Origin: Aquimonas sp041395245
GTDB taxonomy: Bacteria > Pseudomonadota > Gammaproteobacteria > Xanthomonadales > Xanthomonadaceae
Length of the DNA: 64,000 nt
Direction: 5' to 3'
Assembly: GCA_041395245.1 (NCBI GenBank)
Contig: JAWLAY010000023.1
Coordinates: 1-64,000, forward strand
Below the pieces are notes generated by a model. That model was not told the DNA's origin and ran no database searches. It saw only the letters and a list, made by a program, of their open reading frames with translations. This document shows, piece by piece, positions 34,014-42,564 of this stretch. The first letter of the stretch is position 1. Each line of letters opens with the position of its first letter. The position numbers and the translations under genes are program-made.

Positions 34014-35909
34014 ATGCGCAAGGCTCTGGCACTCGTTTGCGGCGGTGCAGCCATTGCACTGGCACTGATCCTTGGCCTGAATCATCTGACCACCACGCCA
34101 TTGCCCGACAGCGCCGTTCGAGTCCTCGACGCGGAACGCAGCCTCGACCCGGCGCTCGACCCCCATGCCATCGACGCAGCAAGCTGGACGCCAATTCCGC
34201 TTCCGGACGATGCCCCCTTCGTCGCGGCAGCACCACGGCAACGGGCGTGGTATCGACTACGGATCCCGGCGCCTGCCACGCCAGATCGACTTCACTCTCT
34301 GCTGTTTGCCACGCCCTATGCGGCACTGAAGATCTGGATCAATGGGCAACTGATCGCGGACGCCGGCATCGCTCGCTCGCCGGTTCCGGAATATCGACAC
34401 GCCCTCCGTTACACGATTGCGCCGAGCCTGTGGCATGCAGGAAGCAATGAAGTCACGATCCTCAGTGTCGCGCAGACCCGCGAAACCGGCCTGGGCCAGG
34501 TATGGCTCGGGGATGCCGCGCAGATGGCGCGTTACAAGTCACAACGCAATCTGATCGAGAAGCGCTGGCCCACCACCTCGATCCAGATCATCCTCGTACT
34601 CGCCGTGGTCCTGCTCGCGTTCTTTTCCGTTCGTCCCGGCGACACCGCATTTGCCTGGTTCGCCGCGTCCCTGGGGAGTTGGGCCCTTCATGCCTCGCTC
34701 CAACAACGCAGTACGCCGCTACCCTGGTGGCCCAACTTCACCTATCCACTGACACTGATCGCTCTGGTCTGGTTCGCGCTGTTCGGTTTGATGTTCGTGC
34801 GCGCACTTTGCCAGCGCCCGCAACGAGCCTGGCTGATCGCCGCCTGGAGCTTTGCATTGCTCGTCAGCGCATTACTGACCGCCATTACCCTCGCTGGAAG
34901 TGGCACAACACCCCGGTCCGGCGGACTGATTCTAGTCGTCCCCGGCGTGTTGCTCATTGGCATGGGCATCGTCGGAACGCTTTGGCAATCGGTGAATGCA
35001 CAGCCAAGCAACCGCGAGACCTCCGCATTGCTTTTGCTCGCCAGCCTGTTGCTGACCATCGGGCTACGTGACTGGATGCGCGATCTCGGGTTGATCGCCA
35101 ATGCCGGCGAGATCGCCTATCTGCCCTTCGCGGTGCCTGCCGTATTTCTGGTGTTTGGCGGCATGCTGCTGCATCGCCATGCCGCCGCCCTGCGAGCCGT
35201 GGAGCAGGCCAATCTGAACCTGGAGCGCAAGGTCGAGGAGAAAACCCGCGACCTCGAAACCAACTACAAGCGGCTTGCCGAATTTGAAGGCCAGCGCGCT
35301 CGCGCGGAAGAGCGTGATCGCCTGGTGCGTGAAATGCATGATGGCGTCGGGGGACACCTGGTCCATGCGCTTGCCCTGTCAGAGCGCCTCGACGACGCCA
35401 AACCGCTGAGTGACGCCATTCGCGATTGTCTCGACGACCTTCGCGTTGTCATGGATACCGCCAACATCGAAAACGAGCGACTCAACGACGCTCTGGCGAC
35501 GTTCCGCGAGCGCATTGATCGCCGCCTCCACGCGCTGGGCATCGCGCTGCACTGGGACTTCACCCGTATGCCCGAGCTGCCATGCGTCGGTCCGCAGGCA
35601 ACGTTACACATCCTTCGCATGCTGCAGGAGTTGATCACCAACGTCATCAAACATGCGGCCGCCCAGCGATTGCTCATTTCGATTGATCTCTGCGACGCGA
35701 ATGGAAAGGACGAACCGGCGGCACTGCAGATGCACCTCGAGGATGACGGGTGCGGCTTCTCAGTGCAGGAAAAGGCCCGCGGCCGCGGTCTTGGCAATGT
35801 CAGAAAGCGAGTAGAGGAATGGGGCGGGTCGATGCAAGTCAGCACCCAGCCCGGCAAAGGCACCCGTGTTCAAATCGCCTTCCCCATGCCGCAGCGGCAG
35901 CAGGCGTGA
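34014..35909 (+). CDS. 7TM sensor histidine kinase (HisKA_3 type)
   Basis: The protein has 631 residues. After a membrane helix, a periplasmic jelly-roll domain (WYRLRIPAPATPD to ALKIWINGQLIADAG) recalls 7TMR-DISM extracellular domains. Seven hydrophobic helices follow at about 195-400. A coiled coil precedes the HisKA_3 domain with phospho-acceptor His442 in LVREMHDGVGGHLVHAL. The HATPase has NVIKHAAAQRL and DDGCGF. It pairs with the regulator encoded six bases upstream. The stop is seven bases from the convergent secreted-protein gene. Confidence 0.92.
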   Translation: MRKALALVCGGAAIALALILGLNHLTTTPLPDSAVRVLDAERSLDPALDPHAIDAASWTPIPLPDDAPFVAAAPRQRAWYRLRIPAPATPDRLHSLLFATPYAALKIWINGQLIADAGIARSPVPEYRHALRYTIAPSLWHAGSNEVTILSVAQTRETGLGQVWLGDAAQMARYKSQRNLIEKRWPTTSIQIILVLAVVLLAFFSVRPGDTAFAWFAASLGSWALHASLQQRSTPLPWWPNFTYPLTLIALVWFALFGLMFVRALCQRPQRAWLIAAWSFALLVSALLTAITLAGSGTTPRSGGLILVVPGVLLIGMGIVGTLWQSVNAQPSNRETSALLLLASLLLTIGLRDWMRDLGLIANAGEIAYLPFAVPAVFLVFGGMLLHRHAAALRAVEQANLNLERKVEEKTRDLETNYKRLAEFEGQRARAEERDRLVREMHDGVGGHLVHALALSERLDDAKPLSDAIRDCLDDLRVVMDTANIENERLNDALATFRERIDRRLHALGIALHWDFTRMPELPCVGPQATLHILRMLQELITNVIKHAAAQRLLISIDLCDANGKDEPAALQMHLEDDGCGFSVQEKARGRGLGNVRKRVEEWGGSMQVSTQPGKGTRVQIAFPMPQRQQA

Positions 35910-35916
35910 GCCTCGC

Positions 35917-37662
35917 CTATTCGAAACCGTCAGCGAACACCCCCGCTGCGCCGCCCACTATGTACTCGAACGCACCGACATCCGGCAGCACATCGCGGGG
36001 GTTGCCCATGACATCCGCGCTGCTGCTCAGCAGTGGATCACCGGCATCGCGTGCCGCGCTGTTCTCCAACAACCGGAACCCCTCGAGAACACCCGAAGCC
36101 GGATCGGCGAATCCCGGATCAACCATTGCCGAGTGCAGATCCCAGGCCGACAGGGATTGCCAAGCGGCGAGCGCCCCGGCCCCATCATTCCACTCAGCAA
36201 GCGATGCGCGCGTGGTGTCGCACAGATTGTGGTCTATCGCGACATAGCCAGACCAGGGCACGCCCAAGTCGAAGCAATTGAAGCCACTGTCCCCACCTTC
36301 GAACCGAACGGCGTTGGAGACCACCACGGCCCCTTGACCCGAACCGGCACGCACATCCACCCCCGAATGGGCCTGGTTCGAGGCGAAATAGAGCGAGTTG
36401 TTGCGAACGATGACGTCGACATCCACCAGGTCTTCAGGTGTCGGGGTCAGCGGTGATACGGCAATACCGCGTGTCGCCATCTGCTGGGTCTGGACCACCA
36501 GATTGTCTTCGACGACGCACTGTTGGCAGGCGCCAACACTGATCGCGACATTGCCAACATCGAAAATGCGATTTCCGCGAAGGATGAGCCCCTGGAACCC
36601 TTCGACACCCCAACTGCCCGTATAACCCGGCACAACCGATATTCCCCAACATCCAGCGTTGGCGAGGCCCGGCAGCTCACGCACCTCGTTGTCCTCGATA
36701 CGCAGGTCGACGTGATAGCCATGCACGACCAGCGAGGTGGCACTGCACGAACCCGCACCATCCAGGGTTGATTGCAGCAAGGAGTTGCCTCGGATGCGCA
36801 TGCCTTGAGTGTGACCTGAGGCGTAGATGTTGTGGTCGAACGTGGCAACAGAGCCGTTCCTTGCAAACGAGTTGCGAACGATCTGCGATCCACTGGAGCC
36901 GCCGAGCCAGCCATGTTGATGATTGTCATGGATGGCGGAGTCTTGCAGGATGATTCGCTCATTGCGCCCATCGCAGAGCGGATCCGCTGCATCACACGCG
37001 TTGCTGCCCGCCACGTGCACTGCAATCTGGAAACCAGCGATATCCAGTCGCAGCAGGCTCACGTCATCGACATCGTTATACGCAAAAACGCCGAAGCCAC
37101 CGACTCCCTGCAGCACCAGGTCTTCGAACTGGTAGCCCTCCTCATGGTTGGCGGATCCACCGTCCGCCAGATCAAACATGGCATCGGCATTGGTTCTCTG
37201 CAGTAACGGTCTACCCTCGTCGCCATCCGACCAGTCCGCCTGGTACATGCCGACCTTGCACGGCAGTGCCGCCGTGCATTGGGCGTTGGTCCAACGACTG
37301 GGCGACTGGGCATCAATCTGCCAATGCCCACCCGCGCAGAAGCGCACGGCGTCGCCTGCGGCAAGACTGGAGAACGCCAGCCGCGCCTTGTCATAGGTTC
37401 GCCAAGGCTGACCCATCTGACCCGTCGCCGCGTCATTGCCGGCGACGCAATTGGCATCGGCTGCCGGCCCGCAGTCGCACACATGAAAATCGGTGGCCTG
37501 TGCGCCGGTTTGCACAAGTAGCCCGACGAGGCCCGCCAAGGCCACTCGCACCCGAATATCGTGATGGACAGAAAAGCCACCACTCGATCGACGCCAGACC
37601 AAGACCGCGCTGCCCACGGTACGGATCCCGACCTCGCGATCTTCCTCGAGAATCCTGTGCAT
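35917..37662 (-). CDS. Secreted right-handed beta-helix protein with C-terminal F-x-x-G-F-E tag
   Basis: The protein has 581 residues from ATG 37662 (GAGGG seven bases upstream); a start at 37704 is possible. A long N-terminal region leads to the hydrophobic export signal VRVALAGLVGLLVQTGAQA. The core is a parallel beta-helix of the pectate-lyase/copper-binding repeat type (PWRTYDKARLAFSSLAAGD at the N-cap; repeats such as GLILRGNRIFDVGN, CVVEDNLVVQT and VIVRNNSLYF). The C-terminus is GVFADGFE. Such folds bind or cleave polysaccharides, but no catalytic set was identified. Confidence 0.85.
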   Translation of the reverse strand: MHRILEEDREVGIRTVGSAVLVWRRSSGGFSVHHDIRVRVALAGLVGLLVQTGAQATDFHVCDCGPAADANCVAGNDAATGQMGQPWRTYDKARLAFSSLAAGDAVRFCAGGHWQIDAQSPSRWTNAQCTAALPCKVGMYQADWSDGDEGRPLLQRTNADAMFDLADGGSANHEEGYQFEDLVLQGVGGFGVFAYNDVDDVSLLRLDIAGFQIAVHVAGSNACDAADPLCDGRNERIILQDSAIHDNHQHGWLGGSSGSQIVRNSFARNGSVATFDHNIYASGHTQGMRIRGNSLLQSTLDGAGSCSATSLVVHGYHVDLRIEDNEVRELPGLANAGCWGISVVPGYTGSWGVEGFQGLILRGNRIFDVGNVAISVGACQQCVVEDNLVVQTQQMATRGIAVSPLTPTPEDLVDVDVIVRNNSLYFASNQAHSGVDVRAGSGQGAVVVSNAVRFEGGDSGFNCFDLGVPWSGYVAIDHNLCDTTRASLAEWNDGAGALAAWQSLSAWDLHSAMVDPGFADPASGVLEGFRLLENSAARDAGDPLLSSSADVMGNPRDVLPDVGAFEYIVGGAAGVFADGFE

Positions 37663-37765
37663 GCGCGCGCCCTCGTGTCGTCTGCAAGCGTCGATGATCG
37701 CCACTGACCGTCCGGCTGTCTCCCCGCACTCAGAGGTTGACCGCGCTCACGGCACGCGATAGCGC

Positions 37766-37850
37766 CCGTAACAGGGTGTTGAAAACCACCCCGTTACGGC
37801 GAGTCACGGATCGCTCGCACCAAGATCAAGCGTGTCAATTGCTTGATCTT
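37766..37850. other. Two hairpins in a 316-bp non-coding gap
   Basis: The gap 37663-37978 holds no convincing gene. CCGTAACAGGGTG (37766-37778) pairs with CACCCCGTTACGG (37787-37799) with one mismatch. AAGATCAAGC (37822-37831) pairs perfectly with GCTTGATCTT (37841-37850). The sequence TGTTGAAAAC occurs in the first hairpin and again near 37890. These look like remnants of a mobile-element end or paired regulatory structures. No T-tract follows, so termination is not obvious. Confidence 0.45.
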
Positions 37851-37978
37851 CCGTGTCTGTCGCGGGCACGCACCTTGACGAGACCTGTTGAAAACGGGCA
37901 GCAGAACCCTCTTCACATCCTGATATGCGGTCACCCTGCGGACAGATCCGACTTATCCTCGAGCCACAACATCCGGAT

Positions 37979-38572
37979 CTACAGTCTGCCGGGACTTCGT
38001 CGCCGTGCGTGCGCAGGCATACGCGATGCGGGGCGCTGATCCAACCAACGCCATTGGCCCGGCGCAAGATCGCCGAGTGCATGGTCACCGATCCGTTCGC
38101 GAATCAGTCTCAGGGTGGGAAAGCCCACCGCCGCGGTCATGCGCCGCACCTGCCGATTCCGGCCTTCGCGCAACACCAGTCGCAGCCAGCGAGTCGGTAT
38201 CGATTGGCGTTGGCGGATCGGCGGCACACGCGGCCAGAGCCAGTCGGGCTCGGCGTCGAGAAGATCGGCCTCGCAAGGCAAGGTCGGACCATCCTTCAAC
38301 AAAACGCCCCGGCGCAAGGACTGCAGGGCGGATTCGTTCGGCACGCCCTCGACCTGAACCAGATAGGTCTTGGGCCATTTGAAGCGCGGACTGCTGATCT
38401 GTGCGATCAGCGGGCCGTCATCGCTCAGCAACAACAGCCCTTCCGAATCGTGATCAAGGCGCCCGGCGGGATACACGCCGGGCACGTCGAGATGATTCGC
38501 CAGCGTCGGCCGTCCCTCCGGATCGGTGAACTGGCAGAGCACGCCAAACGGCTTGTTGAAGGCGATCAACAT
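37979..38572 (-). CDS. rluE: Pseudouridine synthase, RluE/RsuA family
   Basis: The protein has 197 residues, starts MLIAFNKPFGVLCQFTDPEG and lacks an S4 domain, as RluE does. The catalytic aspartate is Asp40 in PAGRLDHDSEGLLLLSDDG. Motif III is WLRLVLREGRNRQVRRM. RluE isomerises U2457 of 23S rRNA in E. coli; the same site is expected here. The gene stands alone. Confidence 0.85.
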   Translation of the reverse strand: MLIAFNKPFGVLCQFTDPEGRPTLANHLDVPGVYPAGRLDHDSEGLLLLSDDGPLIAQISSPRFKWPKTYLVQVEGVPNESALQSLRRGVLLKDGPTLPCEADLLDAEPDWLWPRVPPIRQRQSIPTRWLRLVLREGRNRQVRRMTAAVGFPTLRLIRERIGDHALGDLAPGQWRWLDQRPASRMPAHARRRSPGRL

Positions 38573-38613
38573 GCGCTTCGTGGCAGCGGACCGAAGCGGT
38601 CCACACCGCTGCC

Positions 38614-39537
38614 TTACTGCTGTGCCGGTGCCGGCTCTGCAGCGGACTCACCGGCAGGCGCATCCGTGCTCGCGGCGGGCTTGGTGAAGCGCAGCGTCAT
38701 GCGATTGGATTCGCCGATGTCGATGAACTTCTGCCGATCCTGATCGCCACCACGCAAGGTCGGCGGCAGCGACCAGACGCCGTTGGCGTAATCGGTCGTG
38801 TCCTTCGGATTGGCATTGATGTCACTGCGCTCGGCCAGCACGAAACCCGCGCCGGTTGCCAAATCGATGATCTGCTGCTCGGTCATGTAACCGGAGTCCG
38901 CTTTCGGCGTAACACCTGCCGCCGCGCTGTGTTCCACCACACCCAAGGTACCGCCCGGCTTCAACGCATCGAAAAAGCCTTTGAAGTACAACGGTGCCTT
39001 GTCCTGCCCCAGCCAGTTGTGCACGTTGCGGAAGGTCAGCACGACATCGGCACTGGCCGGTTCAGCCACCACCGGCGCGGCAGGATCGAACTGCACGATC
39101 TGCGCTTCGCCGAACTGGTCCGGCGAGGCCGCGAACTTGTCCTGCAACTCTTTGAGCGCGCCACCGTAATACTCCGCCGCGCGCGCGTTGGTGGTCTTGG
39201 CCGGATCAATTACCGCCGCGATGTAGCGACCCTTGCCCTTCACCAGCGGTGCCAGAATCTCGCTGTACCAGCCGCCGCCGGGTGTCATTTCAACCACGAC
39301 CTGTTCGGGTTTGACGCCGAAAAAACTCAGTGTTTCCTTCGGGTGTCGATAGACGTCGCGGGCGACGTTTTCCGCAATACGCCATGCACCGGAAGTGGCG
39401 GCATCCAGCGGACTGAGGACCGGCTCCGAATCGACCACCGCGTCGGTCTTGGGTGCCGTCGCCGGTTGCGGGTCCGGGGCCTGTGAGCAAGCTGTCAGTG
39501 CCAACAGCGCAGTGATCGCAATCGGTGAGAGACGCAT
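38614..39537 (-). CDS. Exported methyltransferase-fold lipoprotein
   Basis: The protein has 307 residues. The N-terminus is a lipoprotein signal with lipobox LLALTAC (Cys17), then a Pro/Ala-rich linker. The rest is a class I SAM-methyltransferase fold: motif I VVVEMTPGGGWYSEIL, later DVVLTFRNVHNWLG and FFDALKPGGTLGVVEH. It matches the predicted-methyltransferase group found in proteobacterial periplasms. A SAM-dependent enzyme outside the cytoplasm is puzzling because SAM is not expected there, so it may bind another ligand. The C-terminus is Ala/Pro/Glu-rich. Confidence 0.85.
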   Translation of the reverse strand: MRLSPIAITALLALTACSQAPDPQPATAPKTDAVVDSEPVLSPLDAATSGAWRIAENVARDVYRHPKETLSFFGVKPEQVVVEMTPGGGWYSEILAPLVKGKGRYIAAVIDPAKTTNARAAEYYGGALKELQDKFAASPDQFGEAQIVQFDPAAPVVAEPASADVVLTFRNVHNWLGQDKAPLYFKGFFDALKPGGTLGVVEHSAAAGVTPKADSGYMTEQQIIDLATGAGFVLAERSDINANPKDTTDYANGVWSLPPTLRGGDQDRQKFIDIGESNRMTLRFTKPAASTDAPAGESAAEPAPAQQ

Positions 39538-39648
39538 TGGGTGAATCTCGCAAAACTAGAGGGAGTCGGAAAATAGCACAGGGATTGTTCATGACATGTC
39601 TGCATTCCGCCCCGGCCGTGCATATCCACACGGCGTTCCTGCCGACGC

Positions 39649-41022
39649 TCAATCGAGGGAAGATTCGAATCCATCCGAAAACAGCCCAGACGAGGCAAAC
39701 AGAGCGACAAACCCCACTTCTGAAGCAAGCTCCACATCATCAGTCGGCGCTGCGACAACCGCCTGCTCTCCCTGCAACGCGACCACTCGGGCATACGAGT
39801 ACCAAGGCGCTGCCGCCGGACCCTGCTGATGCAACGAGGCCTTGTAATGCGGATCGCCCAACCCCGCGGCCTCGAACACCAGGGCGCGACTGCCAGGGCT
39901 GCCCGGCACTGGCTGACCGATGAGCCAGCGCGGACCGTATACAGCGATGTCGTAGCCGAACTGGAGTGTTTCCCCACCGGCCGGGGATTGCAGCGGTGGG
40001 CGAGAAGTCCAGCCGCTCAAGTCCCGCTGCTCGACCAGCACGCGGCTCGCATTCAGCCCACCCACCATCACGTGTCGACCATTCAGTGCTACGGCGTGAC
40101 CAAAGGCATAGCCAATCTCATTCTCGGATGCAGCGATAAGGCGGCCAAGCGACCAGACCCCGTGCCCCGTGTCGTACTCGTAGACCCATGCCAGCCCCTT
40201 GGGCGGCGCACCAACGCCCGCGCCCGCCTCGCCGATGACCAGGCGATCAGGCAGCAATGACATGATCGGCTCGACGCGGATGGCGACATCGAACCCAAAG
40301 TAGCCACCCGCCGTCGGGTTCGGCGACACCAACGTGTGCTGATTGGTGAAAGGCACCAACGATGACACACGCGCAAAGGTGACAACTCGACCACTGAATG
40401 GCTGGGCGGGATCGATGGTGGCGTTGGGGGCACCCGCCGTCGCGCGATTGCCATTCAAACTGACTGAATAGCCGAGGGACTCACTGCCAAATGAAGCCAA
40501 GTTGCCATCGAACGCACTGCTTCGATCCCACGCGCCGTCGCCGGTCGAATAGTTCCAGAACTCCACTCTCCCTGCGCTGTTGCCATGCCCTGGCATGCCA
40601 ATCATCAGGGTTGACCCGTCGATCGCGAGCGCAAAACCGAAATGGGCGTTGTTGGCAAGTTGATCTGAACGAATGATCTGGGTCGCGACAGTCGGAATTC
40701 GCCCATCTGCATCACGCTGATACAGGTAAACCGCACCGGTGTCCTGCCAGGTGACAGGGCCGAGTGTCAGATCGGTGTAGGGCACACCAACGGCCAACCA
40801 CTCTGGAGATAGCGCCAAGGCCGTTCCGAAGTAGGGCGGCAAGCCTTCAGTCTGCGAGGCCAGCGCTGTCGCCGCCTCGCGAACGCCCTGATACTGCCAG
40901 ACCTGCGCCAATGCGGGCGTCGCGAAATCCAGTGCAACGACAAGCAACAGCCCGAAGGGCCCTGACTGGCGCATCACGCCCGCAGCAAGACCACACCTGC
41001 GGTTCACCCCAACCCGGTTCAT
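39649..41022 (-). CDS. Secreted FG-GAP-like beta-propeller protein with F-x-x-G-F-E tag
   Basis: The protein has 457 residues. The ATG overlaps the stop of the upstream gene (ATGA), implying coupled translation; the signal peptide (LLLVVALDFATPALAQ) starts about residue 24, so an internal ATG is also possible. Repeats of the form FG-A-AL-G--L-IG-P (FGTALALSPEWLAVGVP; FGFALAIDGSTLMIGMP) define an integrin-like propeller. The C-terminus is GLFSDGFESSLD. It is probably surface-exposed or released. Partner: the propeller protein encoded directly upstream. Confidence 0.85.
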   Translation of the reverse strand: MNRVGVNRRCGLAAGVMRQSGPFGLLLVVALDFATPALAQVWQYQGVREAATALASQTEGLPPYFGTALALSPEWLAVGVPYTDLTLGPVTWQDTGAVYLYQRDADGRIPTVATQIIRSDQLANNAHFGFALAIDGSTLMIGMPGHGNSAGRVEFWNYSTGDGAWDRSSAFDGNLASFGSESLGYSVSLNGNRATAGAPNATIDPAQPFSGRVVTFARVSSLVPFTNQHTLVSPNPTAGGYFGFDVAIRVEPIMSLLPDRLVIGEAGAGVGAPPKGLAWVYEYDTGHGVWSLGRLIAASENEIGYAFGHAVALNGRHVMVGGLNASRVLVEQRDLSGWTSRPPLQSPAGGETLQFGYDIAVYGPRWLIGQPVPGSPGSRALVFEAAGLGDPHYKASLHQQGPAAAPWYSYARVVALQGEQAVVAAPTDDVELASEVGFVALFASSGLFSDGFESSLD

Positions 41023-42167
41023 AACTCGAACCCACTGCTAAAGATCCACTGTGGCGGAAACGGCGCAATCTCGACATCCACCAAGGCGCCATTCCCCAAG
41101 CCCGGCAGATCCCGCACATTGCCCACGGGCGCGAGGGTCTGACTGTCGAACAGTCGAGTGCCACTGCCACCGGTGACAATCAGGCGACTGCCATCATCGC
41201 TCGCTACCATTGGCCCCTGTGAATACCCTGCACCGTCACCGACGACCTCGCTCGCGAGGATGCGCCGATTGCCGGTGGCAGGCGCCTGCTGCAGTTCGCC
41301 CCACGACGCCAGACCAAACACCTGGGCGAACCCGAGTGCACCACCCGGGCCGAACAGAACGATGGGCGCCGGTTCGTTCAACGGATCCGCGGGACGCTGC
41401 ACCCACAGCAAGCGGCGCGGATAGGACGACATCTGCGGGTAAGGATCACCCGAGGGCATGGCGTACGCGAAACGCTGATCCTGCCCAGTGGCAATATCCA
41501 GCGAGGTCAAGCGCGACTGCGCCGCATTGACCGGTGTGCGCAAATCCGCCAGGTAAAGTTCGCTGCCATCCGGTGAAAAACCCAACAGCTCGCTACCCCA
41601 CACATCGCCGGGCACATCTTCCAGCAAGCCGGTGGCGGGATCGAACCACTTCACCCCGCTGGCGCAACCCAGCAAGAAGACGCGACCGTCGGGATGCACA
41701 CGCATGTTGTTGTAGAGCGTGTTGCGGCAATCCGGCAATGGCAATGCCGTGCTGTCGATGACCGTCAGATCTTGTGCATGCAGTCGAACCAGCGCACGTT
41801 CGTCCGTGCCGGTCAAGGCCCAGGCGTAGACCACCAAGCCGTCCGGCGACATGGCAATGGCACGCGCCTGGTTCTGGCCAAGCTCACGCTCCGCCACGAC
41901 TCGGCGACTTCGCGTGTCGATGGCGTAGATCAAGCCGGCATTGCTGCCGCCCGATTGAAATCGCCAGCTGGACAAATACAGATGGGTACGATCCGGGCTC
42001 AGCACCATGTCGGAAGGTTCGTCGGCCAAGCCCGTGATGCTCTGCTCCAGACTGAAGTCAGCGAGGTTCACCACATGGACCGCAGAACCCTGCGGCGCAC
42101 TGATGAAGGCATAGGGTTGAGCACCGGCATTCACCGCCACGACGCCGCCGAACAGCAGCGCGCTCAT
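41019..42167 (-). CDS. Secreted YVTN-like beta-propeller protein with F-x-x-G-F-E tag
   Basis: From ATG 42167 (GGGAGG upstream) the protein has 382 residues; the open frame extends further but without a better start. The Sec signal (MSALLFGGVVAVNAGA) is followed by YVTN/lactonase-type propeller repeats: DMVLSPDRTHLYLS, AIAMSPDGLVVYAW, LLGFSPDGSELYLA. The C-terminus is WIFSSGFEL. The stop codon overlaps the ATG of the next propeller gene. The promoter region is shared with the divergent gene at 42565 and contains the 165-bp palindrome. Confidence 0.85.
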   Translation of the reverse strand: MSALLFGGVVAVNAGAQPYAFISAPQGSAVHVVNLADFSLEQSITGLADEPSDMVLSPDRTHLYLSSWRFQSGGSNAGLIYAIDTRSRRVVAERELGQNQARAIAMSPDGLVVYAWALTGTDERALVRLHAQDLTVIDSTALPLPDCRNTLYNNMRVHPDGRVFLLGCASGVKWFDPATGLLEDVPGDVWGSELLGFSPDGSELYLADLRTPVNAAQSRLTSLDIATGQDQRFAYAMPSGDPYPQMSSYPRRLLWVQRPADPLNEPAPIVLFGPGGALGFAQVFGLASWGELQQAPATGNRRILASEVVGDGAGYSQGPMVASDDGSRLIVTGGSGTRLFDSQTLAPVGNVRDLPGLGNGALVDVEIAPFPPQWIFSSGFEL

Positions 42168-42222
42168 CCGAACGAGCCTCCCGAAGCCCGTCTTCAATGT
42201 TATGGAGAAAGCACGCAAGCCT

Positions 42223-42387
42223 AGGAGCCTGCGCGGCAGAAACGATCGAGGCGAAAAGTCCGCTGCGCGAGGACAGATTTTCGACGATTCGCCGGTCCAT
42301 AGCACGACTATGGGCCAAGAATCGGCGGAAATAATGGACCTCGCAGACGGCTTTGCGGACCGGTCGGCTTCTGTCGCGCAGGCTCCT
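42223..42387. repeat. 165-bp near-palindromic element (MITE-like)
   Basis: The element starts AGGAGCCTGCGCGGCAGAA and ends with the reverse complement of AGGAGCCTGCGCGACAGAA (one mismatch over 19 bp). The 80-nt arms can be aligned end to end around a five-base centre (CACGA at 42303-42307), most strongly at the tips and at the centre (CCATAG/CTATGG). It carries no gene and sits in the 397-bp region between divergent genes. It is probably a non-autonomous transposon, or it makes a structured RNA. Confidence 0.65.
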
Positions 42388-42564
42388 GGCAGCATGGCAA
42401 GTCCCCACTCATGGTGCAGCGCGCCGAAATGACGTGCTCAACCAGTTGAATGCCAGACGAAGGCGAAACTCCACACTCGGACTTGAGCAACGCGATGCAG
42501 CGTGATGGCTGTGGTGTTCGGATGCTGATTGGCATTGATCCGATGACACACCGGAGAAACCACC

